The notes below the pieces were generated by a model. It was not told the origin of the DNA. It was given only the letters and a program-made list of their open reading frames with translations, and ran no database searches. A stretch of 64,000 nt of DNA, taken from NCBI RefSeq assembly GCF_902148845.1, contig NC_043758.1:18982798-19046797 (forward strand), written 5' to 3'. The stretch is from Salarias fasciatus (lineage: Eukaryota; Chordata; Actinopteri; Blenniiformes; Blenniidae). This document shows, in pieces, positions 33,601 through 43,904 of this stretch (its first letter is position 1; every line of letters starts with the position of its first letter). The translations under genes were made by a program, and so were the position numbers.

Positions 33601-34249
33601 GTTTTAACTCTGATTAGGTTTACATGTTGGTCGGTCACGTTGTTGTGTTTATCATGCATACACATTGAAATCATGTTCTCTCTTCATTTTTGGAAGAATG
33701 GTCTTAAACTGACCTGGAGGAAGGTCATAGCAGCCAGACCTGGGGCAAAGCAGAGCAGCAGATAGTTGGTCACGAGAAAAAGCCCCTGTAGTGTAATGAT
33801 GGGCTTGTACCTCAGGAAGTCAGTGAGAAGGAAAACAGGGAATAGGAAAGCCAGGTAAGAATATGTCCATATTGGAAATAGGTAGTTGGTCACCTGTGAG
33901 GAAACAGTAAACAACACAGAACACAGTTGCTGATCAATTCAGATACAGACATCCATATCTTGTTTACTAGTACAGAAAGTACTAAGTCTGTCTTCAGTGG
34001 CATGAAATAAAGATAATGTGGTGACTTGTTAAATACAGATAAGCACAGATTACCTTTATGTGTACATCTTGAGATAATGTGTGTGTTTGCGGTCCTTACC
34101 ACTTCTTCAGAGATGTTCTTGTGCGGTCCAATTAGATATGGTGTCAGGAAGGGCTCTGCCACTCTGCAGTTGGCAAAAAAGCCATAGAGTGACAGGACTG
34201 CTGTGGGATAAACCCACCCAGACGACTTGAGTGTGGTCCAGCACCCCAT
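30698..34249 (-). CDS. slc19a3: SLC19A3-type thiamine transporter, tandem copy B, 8 exons
   Basis: Exons in transcript order: 34249-34100, 33893-33714, 33586-33421, 33269-32951, 32862-32711, 32059-31867, 31198-31057 and 30853-30698, giving 485 aa. Introns are GT-AG except intron 4, which begins with GC (32950-32949) and is only 88 bp. The SLC19 landmarks are present: '[20 protein letters not shown]', 'GPHKNIS' (His for the usual Asp), 'FPIWTYSYL' (Trp59), '[12 protein letters not shown]', '[10 protein letters not shown]' (Asn present), 'YNGGVEAA' (Glu present), '[17 protein letters not shown]' and the last helix '[19 protein letters not shown]'. Residue 110, the last codon of exon 2, is Gln where human SLC19A3 has Glu as I recall. 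Intron positions differ strongly from copy A. Location in the SLC19A3 block supports thiamine or a related cation as substrate, but this is inference. Confidence 0.9.
31199..32710 (-). other. Introns 5 and 6 of slc19a3 copy B
   Basis: Intron 5 (32060-32710) and intron 6 (31199-31866) flank the 193-nt exon that is the same length in both copies. Nothing else is recognised in them. Confidence 0.6.
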
Positions 34250-35004
34250 GCTAAAATCACAGAGGGAATTCTGAAGGTTTTGCTTGGTTTACTGTAGTTC
34301 CTCCAGTCCAAAATCAGAACTTGACTTCCCTAAGTGCTCTGAAGCTCCTTGAGGTATCAGTGCTCATCAGTAGCTTGAATACACACACATAATCTTTACG
34401 ATCAGCACGTGGTTTTGCCACACTTTAATGGCAATAGACTTTGACCTTTTCAGAAAAAAAAACGGCTCAACTCCAAGTGATGGAATAAACAGGCAATCAG
34501 CTGTTAAAGTGTAATGAATTTATTGTTTTTGGTTTTTGACAGATTGATTGTGTAATATGAAGGGAGAGCCGCCTGTAAATAGCATCAAGTTGACAACAAA
34601 TCGCCAAGTAACTGCACATGAGAAAATTGGAATTAGTTACACAAAATAAGAAAAGAAAACGAAAATAAGAGCACAAATCATGACACTTGTCATATCTCCC
34701 ACTGGGTCCATAGATATGAGTTTGGATTGTGCAATCTCAAGAAATACAGACACACTAAGGCACAATACAGAAATAATAAAAAGATATTTTGTCATATTAG
34801 CACCAGAATGACCATTCCCCTCGGAGGTTGGGGATCTTTCTTGAAATAATCTGTTCAAAATCAATATCTGTCTTCATTTTTTTTCTACTTATCTAGTGTA
34901 ACTTGGTACTTGTTTATATCAAGACTTTTTTTTCACACATTATATCATGTCTTGTTCTTAAAATTAAACTTTGAATTATTTCGTGTATTCATTTGTGTTT
35001 CTAA

Positions 35005-35016
35005 GGCGCATGCGCG
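35005..35016. promoter_or_regulatory. NRF1-like palindrome (GGCGCATGCGCG)
   Basis: It matches the NRF1 consensus YGCGCAYGCGCR closely and lies 77 bp upstream of the daw1 ATG, within a short CpG-rich patch. Confidence 0.6.
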
Positions 35017-35034
35017 TCCCCGGTGGGTCTCTTG

Positions 35035-35048
35035 GTTGTCATGGCAGC
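35035..35048. promoter_or_regulatory. RFX X-box of daw1 (GTTGTCATGGCAGC)
   Basis: It matches the palindromic X-box GTTNCCATGGNAAC at all but two fixed positions and lies 44 bp before the daw1 ATG, the usual position for RFX control of ciliary genes. Confidence 0.75.
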
Positions 35049-35092
35049 GGCTTGTTGACATGTGACGAGAGCTGAGCTGGAAAAGCGACAGC

Positions 35093-38000
35093 ATGAAACT
35101 GAAGCGGTTTTATCTGAGATATTATCCACCAGGTAACGCGGAGAGATTATTCTAAACTCGAACGTTCAAAACTTTCTGCGCGCTCTTTCAGCCGTGACGT
35201 CATCTATAATCTCGTTGAAAAGTTACACAAGTGCGTCTGTTTGTTTTCTGTGAAAGTTTTTCCTCTTGTTTCGCTCATTGTTTTCTTTTCAGGCATTATC
35301 CTGGAATATGAGAAAGGAGGTGATTTGAGAACCAAATCAATCGATCTTTTGGATTTGACTACACAGTGCGTGAGTTTGATCTGCCTAAATCCGGGTATTT
35401 CAAAGTCACATTTCCTCCAAATTGTTACGTTTGAGACAGATATTTGTGTCTTGGATTATATTTTAGACAATTTTCTTAGTTTCTATTTGATAACAATTGA
35501 TTAAAAATGATATGAAACTTTTAGATTTTCTCTAATCATTTATGTATTTATGCATTTATGTATTTATGTATGTATTTATTTATTTAGTCATTTTTTTCAT
35601 GTATCGATATTGGCTTCCTTTTAGATCAGATCCAGATGAGATGGTGACAGAAATCAGGCTGTCAGAGCCTCTGATCACTGAATCAAGGGCTGAGCAGGTC
35701 AAACAGCTGGTCCTTAGACTCCAGCAGAAACTGGGCCAGCAGGACCACCACCGATTCTGTTTCTGCAAGGTCAGAAACCACACACACTTTCAGATGATTT
35801 CACATTGATAAACCCTTATATATGAGAACCATTCACCCATTCATTCATTCACTAGGCCACTAATATCAGTGTGATTATTCCTGTTCTGTTGCATATTCAT
35901 CTGTACAGTATTTTGCTTAAACTGTCTCTTTACTCTGTCATTAAATGTTCTCACTAGAAGCTGAAAAAAGAATCATTAATGCTGTTACGGTTCAAATCTG
36001 TAGTATATGAACAGTTGAATACAGTACATCTGTGTCACTGAAGTCCAATGTGCACCAAAGTGTTGCAAGATGAGGTACTACATTGATACAGGTTCATTTT
36101 TACCTGTAGTTGAAATGACCTGTAAAAAAGAAGTGTCAGACTCACTGTCAGGTAATCATAGCAGTATATTAACTCCCCGATTTCATGAATCTCATTTAGA
36201 TCTGTGGAAATGAGGCAGTTTAAGAGGTGAAATTAAATAGTCAGTGCTTGAAAGAGGCACTAGAGAGCAGCAGTGGTTTGGTTACTAAGGACCAGAATTA
36301 GTCTCCAGCCTAGATTTTAATGAGGTGATCCAGAAATACATGCTCATTGTTAGGTAGAGGTCAGGGTTCACAACATGACAAGAGATTAGAAAGTATTGAT
36401 CTATGTTGTCTGTCGATACAAAATTATTTTTTATTTTATAGCCAGGATAATGTATACACATCTGGTCACTGTGTGTATAGAAATAAAAAGGAAAATTTTT
36501 AGGGTGAATGAAGTCTAAAACTTAACAGTTTTGAAAGTTCTATTGACTCATAATCTTTGGTGTGTTTTCCAGGAGCTTAAGGCTCACATCCTGCCTCTGA
36601 CAAACATTGCCTTTAACAAATCTGGATCAAGGTAAGTTTTGGGAGAGAGGTCTGGCTCTCTGGAGATTATAAAGTAAAGTGTGTTTTGCTGCATTGTGTC
36701 CTCTTTGCCACACTGTGCAGGTTTATCACGGGAAGTTATGACAGAACATGCAGAATTTGGGACACGGCTTCGGGCACAGAGCTGCGCACGCTGGAGGGCC
36801 ACAGAAACGTTGTGTATGCGATTGCATTCAACAACCCCTATGGGTAATGAGCCGTTCCAGCAGCACTTTCACAGCATATTAGAATTAATTTGCTCTATTT
36901 GGTATTCAAAAGGAGGGTTTTAATCTCAAAACTGACTATTAACTTGCCTTTTTCCTCTTCATTAAACTTAGAGACAAGATTGCTTCCGGCTCTTTTGATA
37001 AGACCTGCAAACTGTGGTGTGCAGAGACGGGCAAATGTTTTCACACTTTTCACGGGCACACGGCAGAAATAGTACGTGTGATTATTTGTCCTTTGACAGT
37101 TTACATCTAATACACACTATAGAATATACTCACTATTGTGCATCATTTTTTTTATAGCAGCACATCAAATAGTTCAGTAGTTTTAAACTGCATATTGATA
37201 TAAAAATACATCAAGCACATAAATAAAAGAGCATTTATGTGTTGTGTAGGTGTGCCTGGCATTCAACCCCCAGAGTACCCTGGTGGCTACAGGCAGCATG
37301 GACGCCACTGCCAAGCTGTGGGACGTGAAGAGTGGGGAGGAGGTGGCAACTCTGAGTGTGAGTTGTTTTTGACCTGCTCTATTCCGCTGCCTCTCTCACT
37401 TTCTGGCATTGTTACTCACAGGCATTCATTTATTATGCTTTGATTAACTTTTAATTAATTTAAAGAGTCATTATCCCTGAATTAAATTGCTGTTGATAGC
37501 CAGCATTTTACCACTTCACATGTCCACAAGTCTGTAGGGGAATATATAGCTGTAACTCTCTATAATAAGGTGCTGATAACCTTCTCTTTGGGGAATAGCG
37601 AGGCCTCTTTGATGTGCAGATAACACGTGGGTCCATGGTGGGACTGGTGCGGCGTCAGCGTCTCTCTCTTCATTTACTGTTCCTTCAAAACTTCACACTA
37701 TAAAGGCTCCGTCATGTTGGCAGCCGTCTAACAAGGACTAAATCTGAAGTCTAAACTGGGACACCTTTCTGCATTTTGATTATGTCTTTACAGTTGACAA
37801 ATATGTCAAATATGGAGTCCTTCTCTATACAGGGGACCGAATAGGAATATAAAGGTTAAATTGTTCAAGTCAATTCTTTATGTTCTTTGGGGAGGTTTTA
37901 TGTCTGGACATGCTTGTTCACACAGTTATAAACAGCTTTGTTGATTTTGTTTTTCTGTGAGTTTGCTGATGGAACCAGTTCAGACTGCTTCTTGCATGTT

Positions 38001-41000
38001 GGCCTTAGTGAGCATCAGTTGCAGCCCCCTTTGGCTTGGACATGAATAGAGAGGGTAAAAAAACAAATGGATGGAGTCCAATAGCTGTTCTGTGATGTGC
38101 AAATCTGAACACACAATAACTATATTTGTCTGGTGTTACTAGGGTTAAATTAAACCAACCGGCACCTGCACATTTTTGTCATTTTTGTACAGCCGCCCGT
38201 TCATTTCCACCACTGGACTTGTCTACCATGCACTGTATTTTCAGAGGTTTGGGTTTGGTTTGTGAAATCCTCTGCCTCGCGACATGGAAATGGAAAATGA
38301 ATATCAGAGGCATGTTGTGGTTCTTTTCTGGCATCCTTTCGTCAAATTTCATGCAGTTTTTTTTTGGAATCCTGCTGACAAACCAGACAGAAAGTCTAAC
38401 CTTTGTGGTGAAGGTAATAAATAAACTTTGAATGTGGGAAACAGAGAAAGAGAGAGAGAAAATGAGCTACCATAAGAAAGTGAGACTGCACAGGACAATG
38501 TTTTGTCTTTTATCCCCTCCAGGGTCATACGGCAGAGGTCCTCTCGTTGTGCTTTGACACGGTGGGCAGTCAGCTGGTCACAGGCTCCTTCGACCACACA
38601 GTTGCAATATGGGACGTCGCTTCAGGGAGGTCAGACTCCATTTTCCCCGTTGCTTTATTTGGCTTGATGAGTGCATGTCTTTGTCACGTGGTGTACGTAC
38701 AATATGACACACCAATTCTGCACAGCTGATTATTTGCTCACCTTTTCTGCGTGTTTTCCTCAGGCGCGTTCGCACCCTGATTGGCCATGTAGGAGAAATC
38801 AGTAATGTTCAATTTAACTGGGATTGCTCTCTCATAGTCTCTGGATCCATTGACAAAACCTGCAAGGTGAGCTATAATCAGTCCAGTGACTTAAAAACTT
38901 GTTTTTATTTGGCCTTTGTGGTATTTTTTTCCACTCTGGATTTCTTTATAGGCTGAGAAGCATGCCTTTGAAAAAGCTGGAGCGATCCAGCATTACCTCC
39001 ATCTGCAAGCTGTTTCCAGCATATACACATTCAAGACGGATGACTCCTGTCATTTAAATTTGCTCGCTTTCATTTCTCACATCCCATCTCTTCCCCACCT
39101 CCTGTCTCTCAGGTCTCCATCATTTCAGGAGCAAAATTTTTAATCCCGATTCTTTAATTATACCAAGATGAGTCACGCTTATAAGAATTTTCCACCTCAC
39201 TGCTTCCCCCAAGGGGAGGTCACTAAAGTAATATCACTTCAGACAGCAAGCACACTTCATCAGGCTGTATTTCCATGCGCTTGTGTCTTCCCTGGTCTTG
39301 AATGTGTGTGATTGCAGCTCTGGCACATGTATGTTTCTGTGATATCTGTGCATGCTGTTTTTCTCAGTTATGGGAGGCGGTCAGTGGAAAGTGTTTGGCG
39401 ACCCTGGTCGGACACAAGGAAGAGGTGTTGGATGTGTGTTTTGATTTAAGCGGACAGTTTGTTGCGACTGCCTCTGCCGAGGGTAAGATAATAATCCATA
39501 AAACAGATCACGTTTCTTGAGAAGTTACCGTTTCACTCTTGGGATGGCTGTGGCTCGTCTGTTAGAGTCGATTATTTTACAGTCCCGGGGTGGGAGGGGT
39601 GATCCCTTTCAGACTGCTGAAGCAATTTGCTTCATAAGTTAAGACAATTTAGACTTATAAAAATGACATAAAAATGTTCTCAATCCTTGTTTCAGTTATT
39701 GATTAATTACTTGTTGAAGTTTCTGCCACAAAAACAACATTTTCAGAGTGAGAAGTGGTGTGTGTGTTCTAAAAACCTTGGTGATTTCTCTCTCTTTTAG
39801 GTACAGCGCGAGTTTTCAGTACAGCCACACACAAGTGTCTCGTGAAGTTGGAGGGCCATGAAGGAGAGATCTCTAAGGTAATTCATATAACCTTAAGCGT
39901 GCATCTACAGGGAATGTTATACCACTAAAGTAACATTCATTCAGAGGTTAATATTTCACTGACCTTTACAATTCAGGATGAAAGGTTTTTTTTCCTCACC
40001 ATCTACTATAAACTAAAAGAGCAGTATTTTAGAATTTGACCCTGAATCCCTCCTTTTTACAATGACTCTAAATAACCTAGCTTTCCATCAGTGGTTCCAG
40101 TTGGCACACGTTAACCTGAACAGTCCCTCAAATCATGGATTAAAGAGACTCAGGAGCATTTTAAAAGTGTTCTTTCTGATGCCGTCAGACGCTGCGGGGC
40201 TGAACGCAGAAGGGAAAAGGACAAACTACAGGTATCTCTTAAAAACACCGAGGGACGGCTGGCGCTGTTATCAGACCACTGTGAGAGATGACAAGAGAAA
40301 AGATTTTGCACTTATTCTCTGAATTTGTCACAGCCTCACATGTTGTTAGACTATTGAGTCGCTCCATAATGCTCTACAGAGGGTACGCCGTGAATCCTCA
40401 TGACCTGTTTGTGAAACTTTAAGCTGTTTGTGGAAGAAGTTGCTGTCAACAGATCTCTAATTTCACCTCCTGTGCCTGATCCTTCATCCCTCGCTCTGCT
40501 GTCTTGGACCAGCTTGAGCCTGTTCCTCTAACTCTCCGACTGAAGATCATTGTTTGTCCAAAACTCTCAGTTTCCCCAAACGGTGCCATTCCCCCTCGAC
40601 TCTTCAGAGGTTTTTTTCCACTGTCAGGCCATCTGTTCTGGCAGTTGTCAAGAGTACTCTATCTTCAGGTGCGCTCCCTAAAGGTTTCAAACATGCGACA
40701 GTGCAGCCTCTGATTCAAAAAACCAGGCTTGGACGCCACAGTCCTCTCTAATTTTTGACCCATTTCCAAAATTGCTTAAAAATACCTGAAAAGGCAGTCC
40801 ACTGTCATATGACGGCCTTTTTGGGGGAACAGAATATCCTTGAGGTTTTCCAATCTTGTTTTAAATGGTTTTAAAATTCTGCATATCACTGGGTGTTCCA
40901 CGCTGTCTCCCATCGTCTGCTGGGATCATCTTGAATAAAGCAAAATTCTGACTCATAAACAAGTGATATTGTCACTATAGGAGCCACATGTACAAGCTGT

Positions 41001-43904
41001 GGTTTGACTGTAGATGAGACTGTTACAGAACAGTAATGTTGAATTTTCAAGGCTTGAGATCGGATACTTCTGTTTATCTACTTTTATAGGTTCATGGTTC
41101 AGAGTTTAATGTTGAAACACAGTAACTGGAGTCCCTCGGTGTGTTCTGTGTCACATGTGAACAGGGTCCAACTTTGTGTTATTGCTCAACACATTTTACA
41201 CTATTAAAACTAATCCCAGATCCTTGTTAAGAATTGTGAAGCCTCTGCATAATATCCTGCTATTAGCAGAGTTTGTTTGGCCCCACGCTGACCTTTTTCT
41301 TTTTTTTTTAAATGATTTTAGGCATTGACTGTTTGTCAGGTGTAACACTCTGCGCAGATGGCTCTCCTACAGGCTCCGGCTCAGAGGGTTCCTCTGTATG
41401 TGTTTACTGAAACACATCAGACAGTAATAAATAGGCTGGATGGAGGATGATTCCAGGGGATTATGACACTAATCTCCCCCTAACAGGACATTTCTCCCCC
41501 TCCCTCCCCTCCATCCTTCTCCACCATTTTTCTTCACTGACTTCTTCCATTTTTGTATCTTTCCCAGTAAGCTTTTTATTTTGTATTTGTTTTTTGGGAG
41601 GGGCTCTCTTCTACCTTTTGAAATCTAGTTTTTTCCCTCTTCCTCTTTTATGGAAATATAAATGATAAGCTGTCAATAACAAACCGTTTCCTGGATGCAT
41701 TTTTCGATGTGAATTCTGGTGTGCATAAGAATATCTACACATTTTCAGGCCCTCTTTATTTTTGAACGCCGATGCTTGTACAATGAATCCTTTCCACATT
41801 GGGGGTTTTCCGGGGGTTTCCACAGTGAACCTTCTCCCTCCGTTACTCTCCGTCTCCATCTTCTCTTTCCTCACACCAGTTACCTGCATGTTCTCCCACA
41901 CTGCATCCATAAGCTCCCTAAAGATCTGGTAACTCCACCCTGAGCATCCTGTTACCTACAGTCTACCATCTCTCCTGCATGCCGTACATCTCAACTTTAT
42001 CTTCATCTTGTCTCTTCTACTTTGGCTCAAAGCAGCAGAGCTGTCTCTCCGATGTATTGATTTTTTTAAACTCCTCATTCTGCTCACTCCCGAAATCCTA
42101 GTTTTTGGTCAGTCTTTGTGTCAGTTATTTCTCCTCTCACAAAAAAGAGAAAAGATGAAACAAGCTGTGTCATGCATTTTTAAAATTGTAAGAGGAAAAC
42201 ATATGACCCACTGAATGTTGTACTCAGCGTTTATCTGTGTGAAGCTTAAATATGTGTGGGGAAAAAAAACCCGACCACGACAAAACAGAGGGTGACAAAA
42301 ATATTCAGGAAGTGAACATTTCTGTCAATGATTTTATTTGTATCAGTTGTTAGTTTCTTTTGTTGCTGGGAGGCCAACTATAGTCAACTACTGGACTGAC
42401 ATGGGGAGAAAAGAAAAACTGCAGGTGCAGCTTTTCTTTTCTTGTTTTTCCTTCTTGTGCTCACATTGCACAACTGCTTCACTCTGCAGACTTGAGAGAG
42501 ATTTTCTGTGAAAGGAAAAACACTGTGCAGCCACAGACACCCTCAGACCCTCAGACAAGGCCAAGAACAACCAGGCAGACTGACAACTAGAAGAAAGACA
42601 GACAGAGAGAGACAGAGAGAGAGAGAGAGCTACCGTACAGCCTACTGGGTCAAAGGGCACCGGAGCCAGTCCAAGCTGACTGCGGGTGACACCTACCATG
42701 ACATTAACACGTCAACACAAACAGACACAACAAAAAACACCTATAAGCAAGTTAGAATCTGTAATAAACCTCAACTGCAGGCTTTTTGGATGTGGGAAGA
42801 AAGCAGAAGGGGAAACATGCAAACTCCTCACAGGTTGGTTCTCAACAGAACAGGACTGCTCATCATCCATCAGAATAAAGGGAATCGAGCTCAGACAGGC
42901 TCTGGCGAGGCACCACAATATTAACATTTAATAATACACTCCTCAACTTCATATGGTTGAATGACTGATGTGTGAATGAAGTGTTTGTGAAAAGAAGTCA
43001 GAATGAAGACACAATATGGAATAAACAATATTCTTCTATTTATTTATTTAGACTTTGTTCCTATACTTTTGTATTTTTCTTCTTTTTGTTCACTTGAATC
43101 CACCATTTCCTGTCTCATAACCTGTCATAGCTTCTACTCTTTTCTTCCTGCAATCTTCCATCTTTGTCAGCTTCTTCTCTTAGTCATTTCTCCATTTCCT
43201 TTCCCAGGTTGCTCCTTGCACTCAGTTTTAATAAAAACACATTTCATTTCATGGCGAGTGAGAAACAATTTAATTTATTCATCATTTCCTTTTCCTAGCT
43301 GATAGAAAGAATAAAAACACTATAACAGCTTCTGCCTTGATATTCATTCACTCATTGTCTTCATCCTCTTTAAGTAATTTATTTGTTCTTTTCTTTAAGT
43401 TGACTGACCTCAGAGCAGTATCGCTGCTGACAGTGTGACAGTGTGCTGCGATACTGTCCTACTCAGCACCCTGTCGCTCACGTCCCACACAGCCAACCCT
43501 CCTGCCTCTCTTGGTAGATCTGCTTCAGCCCCCAGGGCACCCGGGTCCTGACTGCCAGCGCCGACAAGACAGCTCGCCTGTGGGACGCCCGGTCTGGAGC
43601 CTGCCTGCAGGTCCTGGAGGGGCACACCGACGAGATCTTCTCCTGCGTCTTCAACTACGAGGGCGACACCATCATTACAGGTACCGTATATATAACGCCG
43701 GGTCCCACGGCCTGGCATCAACATGACGGGCACGCTCTGTTGAAATGTGGCCAGGGCGTAAACTTCTGCTCGGCAGCCGGTGAAATTGCTTAATTGCATA
43801 TTTTAGATGAGAAGCATGCAGCTGTGTCCTTCTGTGCAGCCACCTGTTTGTGTGTGTGCTCCACTACAGGCAGCAAAGACAACACCTGCAGGATCTGGTA
43901 CTGA
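35093..43904 (+). CDS. daw1: Dynein assembly factor with WD repeats 1 (ODA16), 13 exons
   Basis: Exons are 35093-35132, 35293-35365, 35625-35769, 36573-36631, 36721-36843, 36972-37071, 37250-37357, 38523-38629, 38764-38866, 39368-39482, 39801-39877, 43518-43680 and 43870-43904. All are GT-AG and in phase, giving 415 aa, the same length as I recall for human DAW1. The N-terminus '[14 protein letters not shown]' and '[20 protein letters not shown]' is diagnostic. A helical stretch follows and then eight WD40 repeats (for example '[11 protein letters not shown]', '[10 protein letters not shown]', '[11 protein letters not shown]', '[11 protein letters not shown]', '[11 protein letters not shown]', '[11 protein letters not shown]', '[11 protein letters not shown]'). 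DAW1/ODA16 links outer dynein arms to the intraflagellar transport train for delivery into cilia. It ends in Trp-Tyr where human has Trp-Arg. An X-box precedes it. Identification is secure. Confidence 0.95.
35535..35590 (+). repeat. TTTA/TGTA tetranucleotide tract
   Basis: A TTTATGTATTTATGCA-type tract lies directly before the daw1 exon 3 acceptor. Confidence 0.8.
35770..36572 (+). other. daw1 intron 3
   Basis: AT-rich intron between the helical linker exon and the first WD repeat. No repeats or other features recognised. Confidence 0.6.
37358..39367 (+). other. daw1 introns 7-9
   Basis: Intron 7 (37358-38522), intron 8 (38630-38763) and intron 9 (38867-39367) show only non-coding sequence. 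A GA-rich patch near 38444-38460 was noticed. Confidence 0.6.
40440..40930 (+). mobile_element. Decayed LINE (non-LTR) reverse-transcriptase fragment
   Basis: One frame reads [19 protein letters not shown] (about 40668-40724). This is the conserved 'G.vP..FK.A.V.PL.KK' block ahead of the reverse-transcriptase core in L2/CR1/Rex-type LINEs. Following bases recall 'NFRPISKLP' and 'ILEVFQSGF' in shifting frames, with several stops and frame changes. It is a dead, truncated insertion in the same orientation as daw1. Clade is a guess. Confidence 0.6.
42594..42629 (+). repeat. (GA)n-rich microsatellite
   Basis: A run of GACAGAGAGAGACAGAGAGA-type sequence in daw1 intron 11. Confidence 0.85.

Larger units (their letters stand above)
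34250..35092. other. Divergent intergenic region, slc19a3 copy B / daw1
   Basis: In human the chemokine gene CCL20 lies between SLC19A3 and DAW1. Here the interval is only 843 bases and contains no chemokine-like cysteine pattern on either strand. The daw1-proximal end holds NRF1-like and X-box motifs. A small open frame at 34864-34637 is not supported. Confidence 0.55.
39878..43517 (+). other. daw1 intron 11 (3.6 kb) with decayed mobile sequence
   Basis: The largest daw1 intron contains a LINE reverse-transcriptase fragment (about 40440-40930), a GA-rich tract (42594-42629) and a short piece near 42780-42840 resembling the common fish repeat 'TTGGA.TGTGGGA..AAGC...AACATGCAAACTCC'. Beyond these I see nothing. 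Confidence 0.65.

Noticed and set aside
34637-34864. Small minus-strand frame with two hydrophobic stretches between slc19a3 copy B and daw1, in the CCL20 position
   Set aside because: It has no cysteine pattern of a chemokine, no recognised homology, and is of a length expected by chance in AT-rich DNA.
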